Shown: positions 19,301 through 27,536, numbered from the stretch's first letter. The stretch: 64,000 bases of DNA from Pseudomonas leptonychotis (GCF_004920405.1 NZ_RFLV01000001.1:1178001-1242000); one strand, 5' to 3'. A program made the numbers and translations. The notes: generated by a model from the sequence alone, not told the origin.

Positions 19301-20757
19301 CCGCCACGCACCTGAGTCAGCAACTCAGGCACGCGGGCCAGGTGCTCGTGGTTCCACTGCGAAGCAATAAATTCGATGATCGCGTCTTTGGCCTGTTCCA
19401 GGCCATTGCGTGCTTCTTTGATTACCAACTGGTGAATTTGCGCCACATCAGTGGTGGGCAGATGACTTTCTTCGCGGCCGCCGTCCTGCGCGGGACCGAC
19501 CATGCCAGCCAAGGTGGCTTCGACGTACAGCAGAGCGCCGGCCACATCCATCAGCACCGCATCACTCGGCTCACCCTGGCCCTTGGCCAGAGCATTGATA
19601 ACATCGAGCTGGTCGACAATGACTTTGCGCGGCTGACTAAAACCAAGCACGGCCAGAGTGTCGGCAATCTGCTTAAGCGGCCCAGCGAGCGCGTCCAGAT
19701 CAGCGACCTGGGTACGATCACTACGCACGAACAGGTCGAGACTGTCCTTGACCCGCACAAGCTCTTCACACAGTGCGGCGACCACAGAGCGCATGGCATC
19801 GCGATCAGGACCGGCCAAACGGGCACGCTCTTCATCGACAACATCGTTGTCCGGCAGTGCATCATCAAGGCGGTATTGGTCACGCAGGCTGCGTACCCGC
19901 GGCGACTGCGCCGAGGACTTGGCAACGTAGAACAACAGATTCTTGCTCAGCTCGTCCGGAGCAGCTTGGTTGAGACCATCCGCGCCCTGCTCAAGTAGAC
20001 GCTTAAGCTCTTTATCCACCTGACGTAACAAGGTACGGACTGAGGAGCCATTGGCCACGCTACCGTTCGCTAGCCCTTCAACGACACCCGAAGCGATCTG
20101 CCACAGCGGACCTAGAGGGGAGTCTTTACACAGGTTTTCCAGGCGCGCAAATACGCGTGCCATATAGCCAAGATTCGTTGGCAGATCTTGATTACGGATC
20201 ACCCCAACCAGCGCCACTTGCAGCATTTGCCGCAACTTGCGCAGCAAGCCGGGTAATTCAGCTGTACGCAGCTGATCAAGTGACTCACTCGGCAACACGG
20301 GGGTGCGCCCGGACATATCCGGAGCAAACAGACTGGTTTCAGAGAGCAGCTTTTCCCCGCGAGCAGCACGCAGGTCGTTGAGCAGTGGCAGCACGACCAT
20401 TGGCAGGTCGCGGCGGGCAGTTTGGATGCGATCGAGGTACACCGGCAGCTGCAGAATCGACTGCATCAGCACTTCCAGGGCTTCACCCTGGTTAGTCACC
20501 CGGCCGTCGATCAAGGCGCCAGCCAGCTGCTCCATTTCCTCAGCTAGCAATGCCGCACCGAAAAACTCGACCATCTGCAGGGTGCCGAGCACCTGATGCA
20601 CATAGGTCTGGCAGAAACGCATGCGCGTAGCATCCTGGGGGTTCTCAACGAACGCCTCCAACGCTTGACGCGCCTGTTTCAGGGTTTCCGCGATCTCGCC
20701 TTTAACCCATTCCAGGGCGACATAATCGTGCCGATCACCCATAGCCACTCCACTCAT
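13312..20757 (-). CDS. chpA: ChpA, multi-phosphotransfer hybrid histidine kinase of the Pil-Chp system
   Basis: A 2481-residue hybrid kinase controlling twitching motility and surface sensing. Order: an N-terminal FimL-like region with an early Hpt-like site (HQVLGTLQ, ~residue 50) and a degenerate one (LTQVRGGLAM, ~480); five LHTLKG-type Hpt sites near 819, 976, 1319, 1589 and 1735; a degenerate site with Thr in place of His (LTTLGRGAEM, ~1120); CheA dimerisation and ATPase domains (HMLRNAVDHG ~2052, then DDGGGI and GRGVGMD); a CheW-like domain; and a C-terminal receiver (LLDIEMPRMDG ~2404). Long acidic linkers include an (AE)n tract at ~1414-1449 and a (PE)n tract at ~598-608, both encoded by hexanucleotide repeats. 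It is among the largest open frames expected in a pseudomonad. Confidence 0.96.
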   Translation of the reverse strand: MSGVAMGDRHDYVALEWVKGEIAETLKQARQALEAFVENPQDATRMRFCQTYVHQVLGTLQMVEFFGAALLAEEMEQLAGALIDGRVTNQGEALEVLMQSILQLPVYLDRIQTARRDLPMVVLPLLNDLRAARGEKLLSETSLFAPDMSGRTPVLPSESLDQLRTAELPGLLRKLRQMLQVALVGVIRNQDLPTNLGYMARVFARLENLCKDSPLGPLWQIASGVVEGLANGSVANGSSVRTLLRQVDKELKRLLEQGADGLNQAAPDELSKNLLFYVAKSSAQSPRVRSLRDQYRLDDALPDNDVVDEERARLAGPDRDAMRSVVAALCEELVRVKDSLDLFVRSDRTQVADLDALAGPLKQIADTLAVLGFSQPRKVIVDQLDVINALAKGQGEPSDAVLMDVAGALLYVEATLAGMVGPAQDGGREESHLPTTDVAQIHQLVIKEARNGLEQAKDAIIEFIASQWNHEHLARVPELLTQVRGGLAMIPLQRAADLLNACNRYIQEQLLARKAVPNWQNLDTLADAITSVEYYLERLAEDHATQGDLILDVAEESLENLGYPLKEKPSILDWVAPPVESFAPLADPLDDMEVLSAEPEPEPEPEPEAEIEPSSEPLDDESMSVDLAEDFSAEFTDLDSTVIEAAPSDAEWSNEVPSADLDQADFNIDLADVDALPQAENPHAQPFAGEELQLGSFELDENDSPANWNEAEMAALELPEVELPSAPLTEESVQPVAEKPLSMADVMAAPVQAINPPAHDVPPSLLPPPADEEPIDEELLEVFTEEVGEVLETIGEYFPQWCADTENKDALSEIRRAFHTLKGSGRMVRALVIGELGWSIENLLNRVLDRSIQPGAEVQQVIADVVALMPSLVDEFANKAQRQRDDVDHLAATAHALAKGRTLPKPEAPVELVAEPEGLPAATAQSDEDDEGLDPQLLEIFRNEAEMHLDTLVSFLADCAQELPQPVTDDLQRALHTLKGSASMAGILPVAEIASPLEKLVKEFKANLIPMDLAEAELLSSAEKLFRLGLEQLESQPLGVLPGAAEFLERVHKLHSDRLEHAENSRQDGQGEKRDPQMISIFLAEGMDILLDAEDLLRKWREHPSERQELTSLLDELTTLGRGAEMADLPQIDELCEALLDLYGAVEEGRLAVSERFFSEAEQAHEALIGMMDQVAAGLQVSAAPERVTALRNLMMEALDPNTLALLSNNGAAGIEVVELTDATAALEELSLAEPDEVIEPLPFDAPPVDQLPESIEPVSEALIEPPAASLYESLDEEMVSIFLEEAVDILESAGQALERWLGDPDNKAALSSLQRDLHTLKGGARMAEIRPIGDLAHELESLYEGLVDRRYSFSQPLASLLQQSHDSLAQLLEQLQARVAMPSPVALIEAIRSFRQSGGQSLPVSTANAEPVAEAEAEAEAEAEAEAEAEAEAEAEAEAEAEAEAEALPMIESLDLVEPESEALEEIEEEIDFGILADVPQEPLDQAPLATEPLEMEAVELPAGELDEQPLSDSATEHEIEPAAVPAIEPEPMAVNAPAVLDDDRDPELVEIFLEEGFDIIDSAGAALQRWMGDVHNSLELESLQRDLHTLKGGARMAEIREIGDLAHELEFLYEGLGQGRLRASQDLFTLLQACHDNLAEMLEAVRDKRDVPSGDALIETIKRFRANPDEQLSMPSAVALKAAVENQDDDAESEILDIFLEEGDDLLEAMEVAIGRLEADREDPNAIDDMLRILHTLKGGARLAGQKNLGDLTHSLEQLLTEAQTQGAPWPQSLFVDVQSGFEGLQQELDGLRQRLNDSMVADEAPASHASAPEPTARLPELSSPIVAASAMPKQELVAKVLPFVRRAQEAALEAASRRAPQELVKVPAELLEGLVNLAGETSIFRGRVEQQVSDFGFTLSEMEATIDRVRDQLRRLDTETQAQILSRIEAEAERMGYEDFDPLEMDRHSQLQQLSRALFESASDLLDLKETLAARNRDAETLLLQQARVNSELQEGLMRTRMVPFDRLVPRLRRIVRQISGELGKQVEFIVGNADGEMDRTVLERIVAPLEHMLRNAVDHGIEAADVRRAAGKPEQGTIRLALGREGGDIVLTLADDGGGIRLDAVKRKAIERGLMDADSDLTDYEVLQFILEAGFSTAEKVTQISGRGVGMDVVHSEVKQLGGSMSIESNPGTGTTFTIRLPFTVSVNRALMVLSGEDLYAIPLNTIEGIVRVSPYELEAYYAPDAPRFEYAGQSYELRYLGDLLNNGQQPKLVGQSLPLPVILVRSKEHAVAVQVDSLAGSREIVVKSLGPQFAGVHGISGATILGDGRVVVILDLLATIRVLHAHLLNQLQPRLLKQSATAAEIEADRPTLVMVVDDSVTVRKVTSRLLERNGMNVLTAKDGVDAISQLQERKPDIMLLDIEMPRMDGFEVATLVRHDEGLKDLPIIMITSRTGEKHRERAMSIGVNEYLGKPYQESLLLETIQQLVGRRPVSRT
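16414..16518. repeat. 17.5-copy hexanucleotide tandem repeat in chpA
   Basis: GGCTTC on the plus strand is repeated without a mismatch for 105 bases. Read on the coding strand it encodes alternating Ala-Glu, about 17 dipeptides, in the linker between the third and fourth canonical Hpt domains. The unit is a multiple of three, so copy-number change alters linker length without a frameshift. Confidence 0.97.
18938..18967. repeat. 5-copy hexanucleotide tandem repeat in chpA
   Basis: GGTTCC is repeated five times and encodes alternating Pro-Glu on the minus strand, in the acidic linker before the first canonical Hpt domain. It is a different unit from the repeat at 16414, so the two arose independently. 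Confidence 0.9.
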
Positions 20758-20782
20758 ATACTTGGCTCTTCTGCCTTATCAA

Positions 20783-20917
20783 GCTGCTGAAAAACTACCT
20801 GCGTTGCCATTGCTGCGTTAAAAGCAGACTCGAACTGCTCATTTACAGCTCGTAAACTCCACGTTCTCGCCTGCTTTTGCCTTGCACTGGCCGCCTCGCT
20901 TACGTTTATCAACAGCC
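20783..20917. repeat. palindromic MITE-like intergenic element between pilK and chpA
   Basis: The ends are imperfect inverted repeats: GCTGCTGAAAAAC at 20783-20795 and, inverted, GCTGTTGATAAAC at 20904-20916. Internal inverted pairs continue inward (AAAAGCAG at ~20820 with CTGCTTTT at ~20871; TTTAC and GTAAA near the centre), so the whole 135 bases can fold into one long, imperfect hairpin. There is no open frame. It ends two bases from the pilK stop codon and 26 bases before the chpA start, so it lies inside the pil-chp transcript. From memory, similar sequences are scattered in Pseudomonas genomes, but I cannot verify copy number here. Confidence 0.7.
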
Positions 20918-20919
20918 TG

Positions 20920-21801
20920 TTATCCCTTGCGGGTAAACGCCAGTACTCGCTCGTCGGCCACCGGGATTAACTCCGGATGCTGCCAACCTGCTACTTCGCC
21001 CACTCCCACCACCAGCAGTCCTCCGGGCACCAAGCGCTCGGCCAGGCGGTTGAGGATCTCGCGGCGACGCCAGCGACGAAAATAGATCAACAAGTTCTGA
21101 CAAAAAATAACGTCCATTCCGGACATAGGTGCCTTGGCCAGCTCCAGCACATTAAGTCGGGCGCAACACACCCGCGCAGCCAAATTCGGCACCACTTTGA
21201 AGCGTCCATCGTCCTGAGCCAGGAAATAACGCTGGCACAAATCGGCTTCCAACTGCTCAAGGCGACGCGCACCATATTGGCCATCACGCGCCTTACTCAG
21301 GGCGTTCAGGCTGATATCCGTGCCTGTTACCCCGAAGTGATCCGGATGCTCGCTTTCACGTAAAACCTCGGCAGCGCTGATCGCCAGTGAATATGGCTCT
21401 TCACCACTGGCGCACCCCACGCTCCATAGCTCCCATGGCTGCGTCACCCCTTGCTGCAATCGCCCACGCAAATAGCTCTCGAGCACATCAAAGGATGGGC
21501 GGTGACGAAAAAAACGGGTTTCCTGCACAGTCAGCCGGTCCAACAGGGTCGACCATTCCACCGCGCCGCGGGGACCATCGGTGACCTGCCGGTAATACGC
21601 GGCGTAATCCATAACGCCTAGCTCGCGCATCCGTGCACTTAGATTGGTTTGCAAAAACGCTCGCCGCCGCTCATTGAGAACGACCCCGGTACGCTCCTCT
21701 AGCAGCACCTGCCAGTCACGGAATTCCGTGGCTGTCATATCTGCTAGAGGCTGCAAGGCCCAGACGCCTGACTGCATGTCGTGCCCCTCGCTCACGGCCA
21801 T
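20920..21801 (-). CDS. pilK: chemotaxis-type methyltransferase PilK (CheR family)
   Basis: A 293-residue CheR-like SAM-dependent methyltransferase predicted to methylate glutamates on PilJ. The N-terminal helical CheR domain (residues ~25-95) is followed by the Rossmann domain with QETRFFRHRPSFD, the SAM-binding VGCASGEEPYSLAI, TGTDIS and the CQNLLIYF motif. An AAAGGA site precedes the start at 21801. It opposes the ChpB methylesterase in adaptation. The stop codon abuts the palindromic element at 20783-20917. Confidence 0.93.
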   Translation of the reverse strand: MAVSEGHDMQSGVWALQPLADMTATEFRDWQVLLEERTGVVLNERRRAFLQTNLSARMRELGVMDYAAYYRQVTDGPRGAVEWSTLLDRLTVQETRFFRHRPSFDVLESYLRGRLQQGVTQPWELWSVGCASGEEPYSLAISAAEVLRESEHPDHFGVTGTDISLNALSKARDGQYGARRLEQLEADLCQRYFLAQDDGRFKVVPNLAARVCCARLNVLELAKAPMSGMDVIFCQNLLIYFRRWRRREILNRLAERLVPGGLLVVGVGEVAGWQHPELIPVADERVLAFTRKG

Positions 21802-21845
21802 AGTCCTTTTGCGGCAAACTTTTCAGCCTGCCGCATAGCACCTGA

Positions 21846-23891
21846 TTAAGCCTGTTCCCCACCCGGCAAGGTAAAGCCGGATACCGACTTGCGCATCTCA
21901 CTGGCCATCTTGGCCAAGTTACCAATGCTCTTGGCGGTTGCGGTGGTACCGGACGAGGTCTGCGAGGTAATTTCCTGGATGACGTTCATCGTGTTGGAAA
22001 TGTGGCCCGCCGACGATGCCTGTTGGCGAGCCGCGTTGGAGATGTTCTGAATCAAGGCCGCGAGGGTCTTGGATACCTTCTCGATCTCTTCCAGTGCCAC
22101 CCCGGCGTCCTGCGCCAGACGAGCACCGCGCACCACTTCGGACGTCGTTTGTTCCATCGAGATAACGGCTTCGTTGGTGTCGGTCTGAATCGTCTTAACC
22201 AGCGCCTCGATCTGCTTGGTTGCAGCAGAAGAACGTTCTGCGAGGCGTTGTACTTCGTCCGCTACCACGGCGAAGCCTCGGCCTGCGTCACCCGCCATGG
22301 AGGCCTGGATCGCGGCGTTCAGTGCGAGGATGTTGGTCTGGTCAGCAATGTCATTAATCAGGCTAACGATGTCACCAATCTCCTGGGACGACTCACCGAG
22401 GCGCTTAATTCGCTTCGAGGTGTCCTGGATCTGCTCACGGATGTTATCCATGCCGGTGATTGTGTTGTGTACGACTTCGTTACCCTTGTTGGCGATGGCT
22501 ACGGAACGTTCTGCTACCGCGGACGACTCCGAGGCGTTCGCCGATACCTGGTCAATCGACACAGCCATTTCGTTGATGGCCGCGGAAGCACCGGCAATCT
22601 CCTGAGCCTGGTGCTCGGAAGCTTCAGCCAAGTGCATCGCCGTGGCCTGGGTTTCCTGGGCCGCACCCGCTACCTGAACAGCGGTCAGGTTGATGGTGGC
22701 TACCAGATCACGCAACTGGTCGATGGAGTAGTTGATGGAGTCAGCGATGGCACCGGTAAAGTCTTCGGTTACCGTCGCCGCCACCGTCAAGTCACCGTCG
22801 GCGAGGTCAGCGATTTCGTCGAGCAGTCGCAAAATCGCCGCCTGGTTACGTTCGTTTTTCTCAGCGGTGGACGCCAGACGACGGTTGGTTTCCCGCACCA
22901 TCACCAGGCCGATGAGAATGATCGAACCAAGCGCCAAAGCACCCAGCACATAACCAATCAGGGTGTTAATCGCACGCCCAGTGGCCAGATCGTCAAACCC
23001 GACAGCCAGATTAGAAGCTTTATCCAGCAGGGTCTGGGAAACGGTAAAAATAACGTTAGCCGACTCACGCACCTGGAACAATTCAGGTGAGGTTTCGAGA
23101 ATCTCGTCCACCGAACCGGATACGAACTCGAACAGTTCGGAAATTTCCGCCAAACGCTCAAGCGCTTCCTCATCGCTCACCTGAGCGATTTCCATGGCGG
23201 CATTGCCTTCGAGCATCGCGCTCAATACACGACCGAACAGACTGGCATCACGACCGAACATGTCGGCGGCTTGCACCGAATCCTGGTCACCGGCCAGTAC
23301 CTTGTTTACCGAGCCCAAGATACGTTCTGCCAGCAAGGATTGACGCTGAGCAACCGATACTTGAGCTGCCGGCGCGCCGCTTTCCAGCAGAATATCGACC
23401 ACTTCCTCGTACTCGACCTGCAGCTGCGGAATAGTTTCCGCAAGCGTGGCCGCTACCTGGTGCAACGACAGTACAGTCTGTTCGTTGGCCAAGATGGCGT
23501 CGGTGTTCTGCCGCAACGTATCCCAATCTTGCTGCACAACAGCAATCTGAGGCTGCAAGGATTCCGGTGCTGCGGGCAGCCCGGTTTCCTCGTTACCGTC
23601 GGTCAGATAACCCCAACGCGCCTGGAAATCGTTACGTGCATCACGCAACAAACCGAACGCTTCAGCCGTACCGGCCGCCGCTTCGGTGGAGTTTTTCGCG
23701 ATACGCTGGGACAGTACGCGCAGCTCACCGGCGTGGCCGATGTACTCCGTGTCGTAGTTGGACTGGGTGTTGATGTAGGCGAAGTTGGCGAACAACAGCA
23801 CGATCGAAACAATCAGGACGATAAACAGCCCAGCGATCAATGTGCTACTGCGCGCACCTGCTAACAAATTACCTGCATTTAGTTTTTTCAT
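21846..23891 (-). CDS. pilJ: type IV pili methyl-accepting chemoreceptor PilJ
   Basis: A 681-residue transmembrane chemoreceptor. A first membrane helix at ~16-40 is followed by a periplasmic region with two PilJ-type helical modules (~40-305), a second membrane helix at ~308-332, a HAMP region and the cytoplasmic signalling domain. Its hairpin tip is [20 protein letters not shown], the PilJ variant (Gln-Ala-Ser-Met) of the usual AIEAARAG tip. It signals through PilI/ChpC to ChpA in response to pilus retraction or surface contact. It is the receptor of the operon. Confidence 0.96.
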   Translation of the reverse strand: MKKLNAGNLLAGARSSTLIAGLFIVLIVSIVLLFANFAYINTQSNYDTEYIGHAGELRVLSQRIAKNSTEAAAGTAEAFGLLRDARNDFQARWGYLTDGNEETGLPAAPESLQPQIAVVQQDWDTLRQNTDAILANEQTVLSLHQVAATLAETIPQLQVEYEEVVDILLESGAPAAQVSVAQRQSLLAERILGSVNKVLAGDQDSVQAADMFGRDASLFGRVLSAMLEGNAAMEIAQVSDEEALERLAEISELFEFVSGSVDEILETSPELFQVRESANVIFTVSQTLLDKASNLAVGFDDLATGRAINTLIGYVLGALALGSIILIGLVMVRETNRRLASTAEKNERNQAAILRLLDEIADLADGDLTVAATVTEDFTGAIADSINYSIDQLRDLVATINLTAVQVAGAAQETQATAMHLAEASEHQAQEIAGASAAINEMAVSIDQVSANASESSAVAERSVAIANKGNEVVHNTITGMDNIREQIQDTSKRIKRLGESSQEIGDIVSLINDIADQTNILALNAAIQASMAGDAGRGFAVVADEVQRLAERSSAATKQIEALVKTIQTDTNEAVISMEQTTSEVVRGARLAQDAGVALEEIEKVSKTLAALIQNISNAARQQASSAGHISNTMNVIQEITSQTSSGTTATAKSIGNLAKMASEMRKSVSGFTLPGGEQA

Positions 23892-23975
23892 TTACTGGCC
23901 CCCGCCTGGACCGACCGCACTACGGTTCCCATGTAACGCCAAAAGGCCGGCAATGCCGACCCCACCGATAAACTG

Positions 23976-24512
23976 TTAATACGCCACGTCGAGAAAACCC
24001 GGATTCTGGGCCAGCGCGTGTGGGCTGAACACCAACCAGGGCTGTTCACGTTGAAATACTCCGTGGATAAAAGGTGTTATGGACGCCTCGAGCGGCGGTA
24101 GCTGCTCGGAAAAGGTGTCCACAGGAAAATGTTGCATACCGAATACTTCATCGACCGTGAGGCCGGCAAAGACCTCCTGATGGTCAACCACCAGCACTCG
24201 GCGTTTTTTGCGTAGCGGCGACAGCTCATTGCCGAAGAAACCACACAGATCCATCACCGGCAACAAACGGCCACGCACGTTGGCCACGCCTTTGACCCAG
24301 CTTTTAACACCGGGCAACAGCGTATGGCGCGGCTCATGTAACACCTCGCCAACCTCGCCCATGGGCGCAACAAAAAAACGTTCGCCCATGCGAAAACCGA
24401 TACCACTCCAGGTCTGCACGACCGCTTGCTGCGAAGGCAAGCCTGCCGCAAGCGAACGACAAAGCCTGTCGATATCCTGAAGGGTTTGAAAAGGTGTTTG
24501 CGCGTCCGACAT
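23976..24512 (-). CDS. pilI: twitching motility protein PilI (CheW-like)
   Basis: A 178-residue CheW-like adaptor coupling PilJ to the ChpA kinase. CheW features are GIGFRMGERFFVAPMGEVGEV, VKGVANVRGRLLPVMDLCGFFG (the core GVxNxRGxxLPVxDL motif) and VLVVDHQEVFAGLTVDEVFGM. It sits between pilH and pilJ in the standard order, with short spacing on both sides. Confidence 0.95.
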   Translation of the reverse strand: MSDAQTPFQTLQDIDRLCRSLAAGLPSQQAVVQTWSGIGFRMGERFFVAPMGEVGEVLHEPRHTLLPGVKSWVKGVANVRGRLLPVMDLCGFFGNELSPLRKKRRVLVVDHQEVFAGLTVDEVFGMQHFPVDTFSEQLPPLEASITPFIHGVFQREQPWLVFSPHALAQNPGFLDVAY

Positions 24513-24557
24513 GCCAGCTGCGGCCTTATTCTTTTTTAATTGCGGACAAACCCGGCG

Positions 24558-24923
24558 TTAACCGGCAAGTACCGCATTCAAGGTTTTAACCAGGGTTGCT
24601 TCATCAACCGGCTTGGTCAGGTAATCCTTCGCGCCCTGGCGTTTACCCCAGACCTTGTCGGTTTCCTGATCTTTGGTGGTGACAATGATCACCGGGATGT
24701 GACTGGTATCAGCATCCTTGGTCAGCTGACGCGTCGCCTGAAAACCATTAAGGCCAGGCATGACGATATCCATCAGCACAGCATCCGGCTTTTCCTGACG
24801 CGCCAGCGCAACGCCATCGGCACCATTTTCCGCCTTTAGCACCTGATGGCCATGCTTTTCCAGCATAGCGGTCAGCTTGTACATTTCAGTCGGCGAGTCA
24901 TCAACAATCAGAATTCGAGCCAT
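24558..24923 (-). CDS. pilH: response regulator PilH
   Basis: A 121-residue single-domain CheY-like receiver: acidic pocket DD in ILIVDDSPTE, phosphoacceptor Asp in AVLMDIVMPGLNG, Thr in IIVTTKDQ and Lys in YLTKP. In P. aeruginosa PilH opposes PilG and is associated with PilT-dependent retraction and reversal control. The start at 24923 (MARILIVDD) gives the family's usual length; a TTG four codons upstream is less likely. Confidence 0.95.
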   Translation of the reverse strand: MARILIVDDSPTEMYKLTAMLEKHGHQVLKAENGADGVALARQEKPDAVLMDIVMPGLNGFQATRQLTKDADTSHIPVIIVTTKDQETDKVWGKRQGAKDYLTKPVDEATLVKTLNAVLAG

Positions 24924-24970
24924 GGTGTTTCCCAATACTTTAAAAAGGCGCCCAGCTGGTCAGCGGGGCG

Positions 24971-25381
24971 TCAGGACGCTTGTTGTTCCACCGGCGTAAA
25001 ATTAGGCACATGGGCTTTGATCGCACCGAGCAACTCTTCTTTACTGAAGGGTTTGGTCAGGTACTGATCCGAGCCAACGATGCGCCCCTTGGCTTTATCG
25101 AACAGACCGTCCTTAGAGGACAGCATGATCACCGGGGTGGATTTGAAAGCGCTGTTGTTCTTGATCAAGGCACAGGTCTGATAGCCATCGAGCCGCGGCA
25201 TCATGATGTCGACAAAAATGATGTTTGGATGGGTATCGGCGATCTTTGCCAAAGCATCGAAACCGTCAACTGCGGTAATTACCTCGCAGCCCACCTTTTT
25301 CAGCAGGGTTTCCGCGGTACGACGAATCGTTTTCGAATCGTCGATCACCATCACCCTCAAACCCTCGGAATGCTGTTCCAT
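24971..25381 (-). CDS. pilG: response regulator PilG
   Basis: A 136-residue CheY-like receiver and first gene of the pil-chp operon. The phosphorylation site sits in IIFVDIMMPRLDGY, with the acidic pair in VMVIDDSKT, Ser in IMLSSKDG and Lys in YLTKPF. In P. aeruginosa PilG promotes pilus extension with PilB and FimW/FimV and raises cAMP through CyaB. It is divergent from gshB across a 239-base region that must hold the operon promoter. Confidence 0.95.
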   Translation of the reverse strand: MEQHSEGLRVMVIDDSKTIRRTAETLLKKVGCEVITAVDGFDALAKIADTHPNIIFVDIMMPRLDGYQTCALIKNNSAFKSTPVIMLSSKDGLFDKAKGRIVGSDQYLTKPFSKEELLGAIKAHVPNFTPVEQQAS

Positions 25382-25448
25382 GTTTGCCCTACCATCGCCT
25401 CGGTGAGTCGTTATTTTGCGTTTTATCAGTGCGCCTGAGGCCCTGTCA

Positions 25449-25482
25449 CCGACGGGCTACAACCCAATCGTCGGGCCTTTTT
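25449..25482 (+). terminator. hairpin plus T-run upstream of gshB (possible attenuator)
   Basis: CCGACG (25449-25454) and CGTCGG (25469-25474) form a short stem followed by GCC and TTTTT (25478-25482). It lies in the pilG-gshB divergent region about 140 bases before the gshB start, with no gene ending upstream on this strand. It could be an attenuator in a gshB leader, or chance. Confidence 0.3.
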
Positions 25483-25620
25483 AGCACACTCTCCAGATGC
25501 AATCTATAAGCCGCGCGGGACCACGGTTTTTCCTTGACCCCCCGACTTGTCAGCGCCACCCTGACGCCACATCACGTCTTAGCACACTTTAATCGTTGCC
25601 AATTTACGGAGAACACCGCC

Positions 25621-26583
25621 ATGAGCGTCCGCCTCGGCATTGTTATGGACCCCATCGCCCAGATCGCCTTCAAGAAGGACAGCTCACTGGCCATGCTGCT
25701 GGCCGCTCAAGCGCGGGGCTGGACCCTCTTCTATATGGAGCAGAAAGACCTTTACCAAGCCAAGGGTGAAGCACGCGCTCGGCTTTCAGAGCTTAGCGTA
25801 TACAACGACCCAGAGCGCTGGTTTGAACTGGGTAATGAGCAGGACATCGCGCTAAGCGAGCTGGATGTGATCCTGATGCGCAAGGATCCTCCGTTCGATA
25901 ACGAATTTGTCTACTCCACTTACCTGTTGGAACAAGCCGAGCAGGCGGGCGTTCTAGTAGTTAACCGCCCGCAAAGCCTGCGCGACTGTAATGAAAAGTA
26001 CTTTGCCACTCAATTCAGCCAATACACCCCGCCGACATTAGTGAGCCGCAGGGCCGACATTCTGCGCGAATTTGCCAAAGAGCACCGTGACATCATTCTC
26101 AAACCCCTCGATGGCATGGGCGGCTCGATGATATTTCGTCATCGCGAGGGTGACCCCAACCTTTCCGTGATTCTCGAAACCCTGACCAACCATGGCCAGC
26201 AGCAAATCATGGCCCAGGGTTATCTGCCCGCCATCAAGGACGGCGACAAGCGCATCCTGTTAATCGACGGCGAGCCCGTGCCCTACTGCCTGGCGCGCAT
26301 TCCGGCTGCCGGCGAAACGCGTGGCAACCTGGCCGCAGGAGGCCGTGGCGAAGCCCGCCCACTGACCGAGCGCGACCGCGAAATTGCCGCTGCAATTGGG
26401 CCAACACTGCGCGAGAAAGGCCTGCTGTTTGTCGGCCTAGACGTAATTGGCGAGCACATTACCGAAATCAACGTCACCAGCCCGACCTGTATTCGCGAAA
26501 TTGATGCCGCCTTCGGCACACGCATCGCAGAACAGTTAATGGACAAGATTGCCGAGAAGCTCAATGCGCGCAGTGCTTCATAG
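25621..26583 (+). CDS. gshB: glutathione synthase
   Basis: GshB ligates glycine to gamma-glutamylcysteine using ATP. The 320-residue ATP-grasp protein shows the N-terminal LGIVMDPI start, MRKDPPFD, the ATP-grasp KPLDGMGGSMIFR loop and the C-terminal metal-binding EINVTSPTCIREID. The start at 25621 has a GGAG site at 25609-25612. It heads a plus-strand run: gshB, the TonB-like gene, yqgE, ruvX, pyrR, pyrB, pyrC'. Confidence 0.97.
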   Translation: MSVRLGIVMDPIAQIAFKKDSSLAMLLAAQARGWTLFYMEQKDLYQAKGEARARLSELSVYNDPERWFELGNEQDIALSELDVILMRKDPPFDNEFVYSTYLLEQAEQAGVLVVNRPQSLRDCNEKYFATQFSQYTPPTLVSRRADILREFAKEHRDIILKPLDGMGGSMIFRHREGDPNLSVILETLTNHGQQQIMAQGYLPAIKDGDKRILLIDGEPVPYCLARIPAAGETRGNLAAGGRGEARPLTERDREIAAAIGPTLREKGLLFVGLDVIGEHITEINVTSPTCIREIDAAFGTRIAEQLMDKIAEKLNARSAS

Positions 26584-26639
26584 ACTTTTCCATGCGCGCT
26601 CGGCAGACTGCGCGGCAACTTGAGCAGACCCGACATGCG

Positions 26640-27536
26640 ATGAACGCAGCAGCCCAACTACCCGAACTTTCCAGCGCCGGCGTGCAGCCGGCGGATCGAC
26701 TGGGCTTTACCATTTTCCTCGCAGCCGTACTGCATGCCGCGCTGATTCTCGGCCTGGGCTTCACGTTGGCCGAGCCCAGCCAGATCAGCAAAACGCTGGA
26801 AATCACCCTGTCCACCTTCAAAAGTGAGGAAAAGCCCAAAGAGGCTGACTTTCTCGCCCAGGACAACCAGCAAGGCAGCGGCACCTTGGAACACAAGGCG
26901 GCTCCGAAAACCACTGAGCAAGCCTTATTCCAAGACAGCGAAGTCAAACGCGTCACACCACCCGCAGCCGCGCAACAACCCGCTGTGCACCAGCAAGCAC
27001 CCAAGGCTGCCGTCGCCACTCGCACCCCGCAACCACAGAAAACCCCGGTCAAACGCGAAGAAGCCAAGCCCACCCCGCAAACCCGTGCCACCCCAGTATT
27101 TGATAGCGCCCAACTGTCCTCGGAAATCGCCAGCCTAGAAGCAGAGCTGGCCATGGAAGTGCAGCAATACGCCAAGCGCCCAAAAATCCATCGTCTTAAC
27201 GCTGCCTCAACCATGCGTGACAAGGGGGCTTGGTACAAGGATGAGTGGCGCAAAAAGGTCGAGCGCGTCGGCAACCTTAACTACCCAGACGAAGCCCGCC
27301 GAGCCGGCATTTATGGCAGCTTGCGCCTGCTGGTATCGATCAATCGCGACGGCACTTTGTATGAAGTGCAGGTGCTGGAGTCCTCCGGTCAGCGCACGCT
27401 CGATCAGGCGGCACTGCGCATCGTGCGCCTGGCCGCGCCATTTGCGCCGTTTACGGGCGACCTCGCCGATGTCGACCGCCTGGAAATTATCCGCACCTGG
27501 CGCTTTGAGCGCGGCGACCGCCTGTCGAGCAATTAA
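26640..27536 (+). CDS. TonB-like energy transducer (TonB3 type)
   Basis: A 298-residue TonB family protein: one membrane helix (~residues 22-43, ending in a LGFTL stretch), a Pro/Ala/Lys-rich periplasmic spacer (~65-160), and a C-terminal TonB domain with the YPDEARRAGIYGSLRLLVSI start and the EVQVLESSGQRTLDQAAL core. There is no ExbB/ExbD nearby. In P. aeruginosa the TonB3 gene at this position, beside gshB and pilG, has been linked to twitching motility. The start at 26640 is preferred over an upstream in-frame ATG at 26592 that lacks a ribosome binding site, though support here is also weak. Confidence 0.88.
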   Translation: MNAAAQLPELSSAGVQPADRLGFTIFLAAVLHAALILGLGFTLAEPSQISKTLEITLSTFKSEEKPKEADFLAQDNQQGSGTLEHKAAPKTTEQALFQDSEVKRVTPPAAAQQPAVHQQAPKAAVATRTPQPQKTPVKREEAKPTPQTRATPVFDSAQLSSEIASLEAELAMEVQQYAKRPKIHRLNAASTMRDKGAWYKDEWRKKVERVGNLNYPDEARRAGIYGSLRLLVSINRDGTLYEVQVLESSGQRTLDQAALRIVRLAAPFAPFTGDLADVDRLEIIRTWRFERGDRLSSN

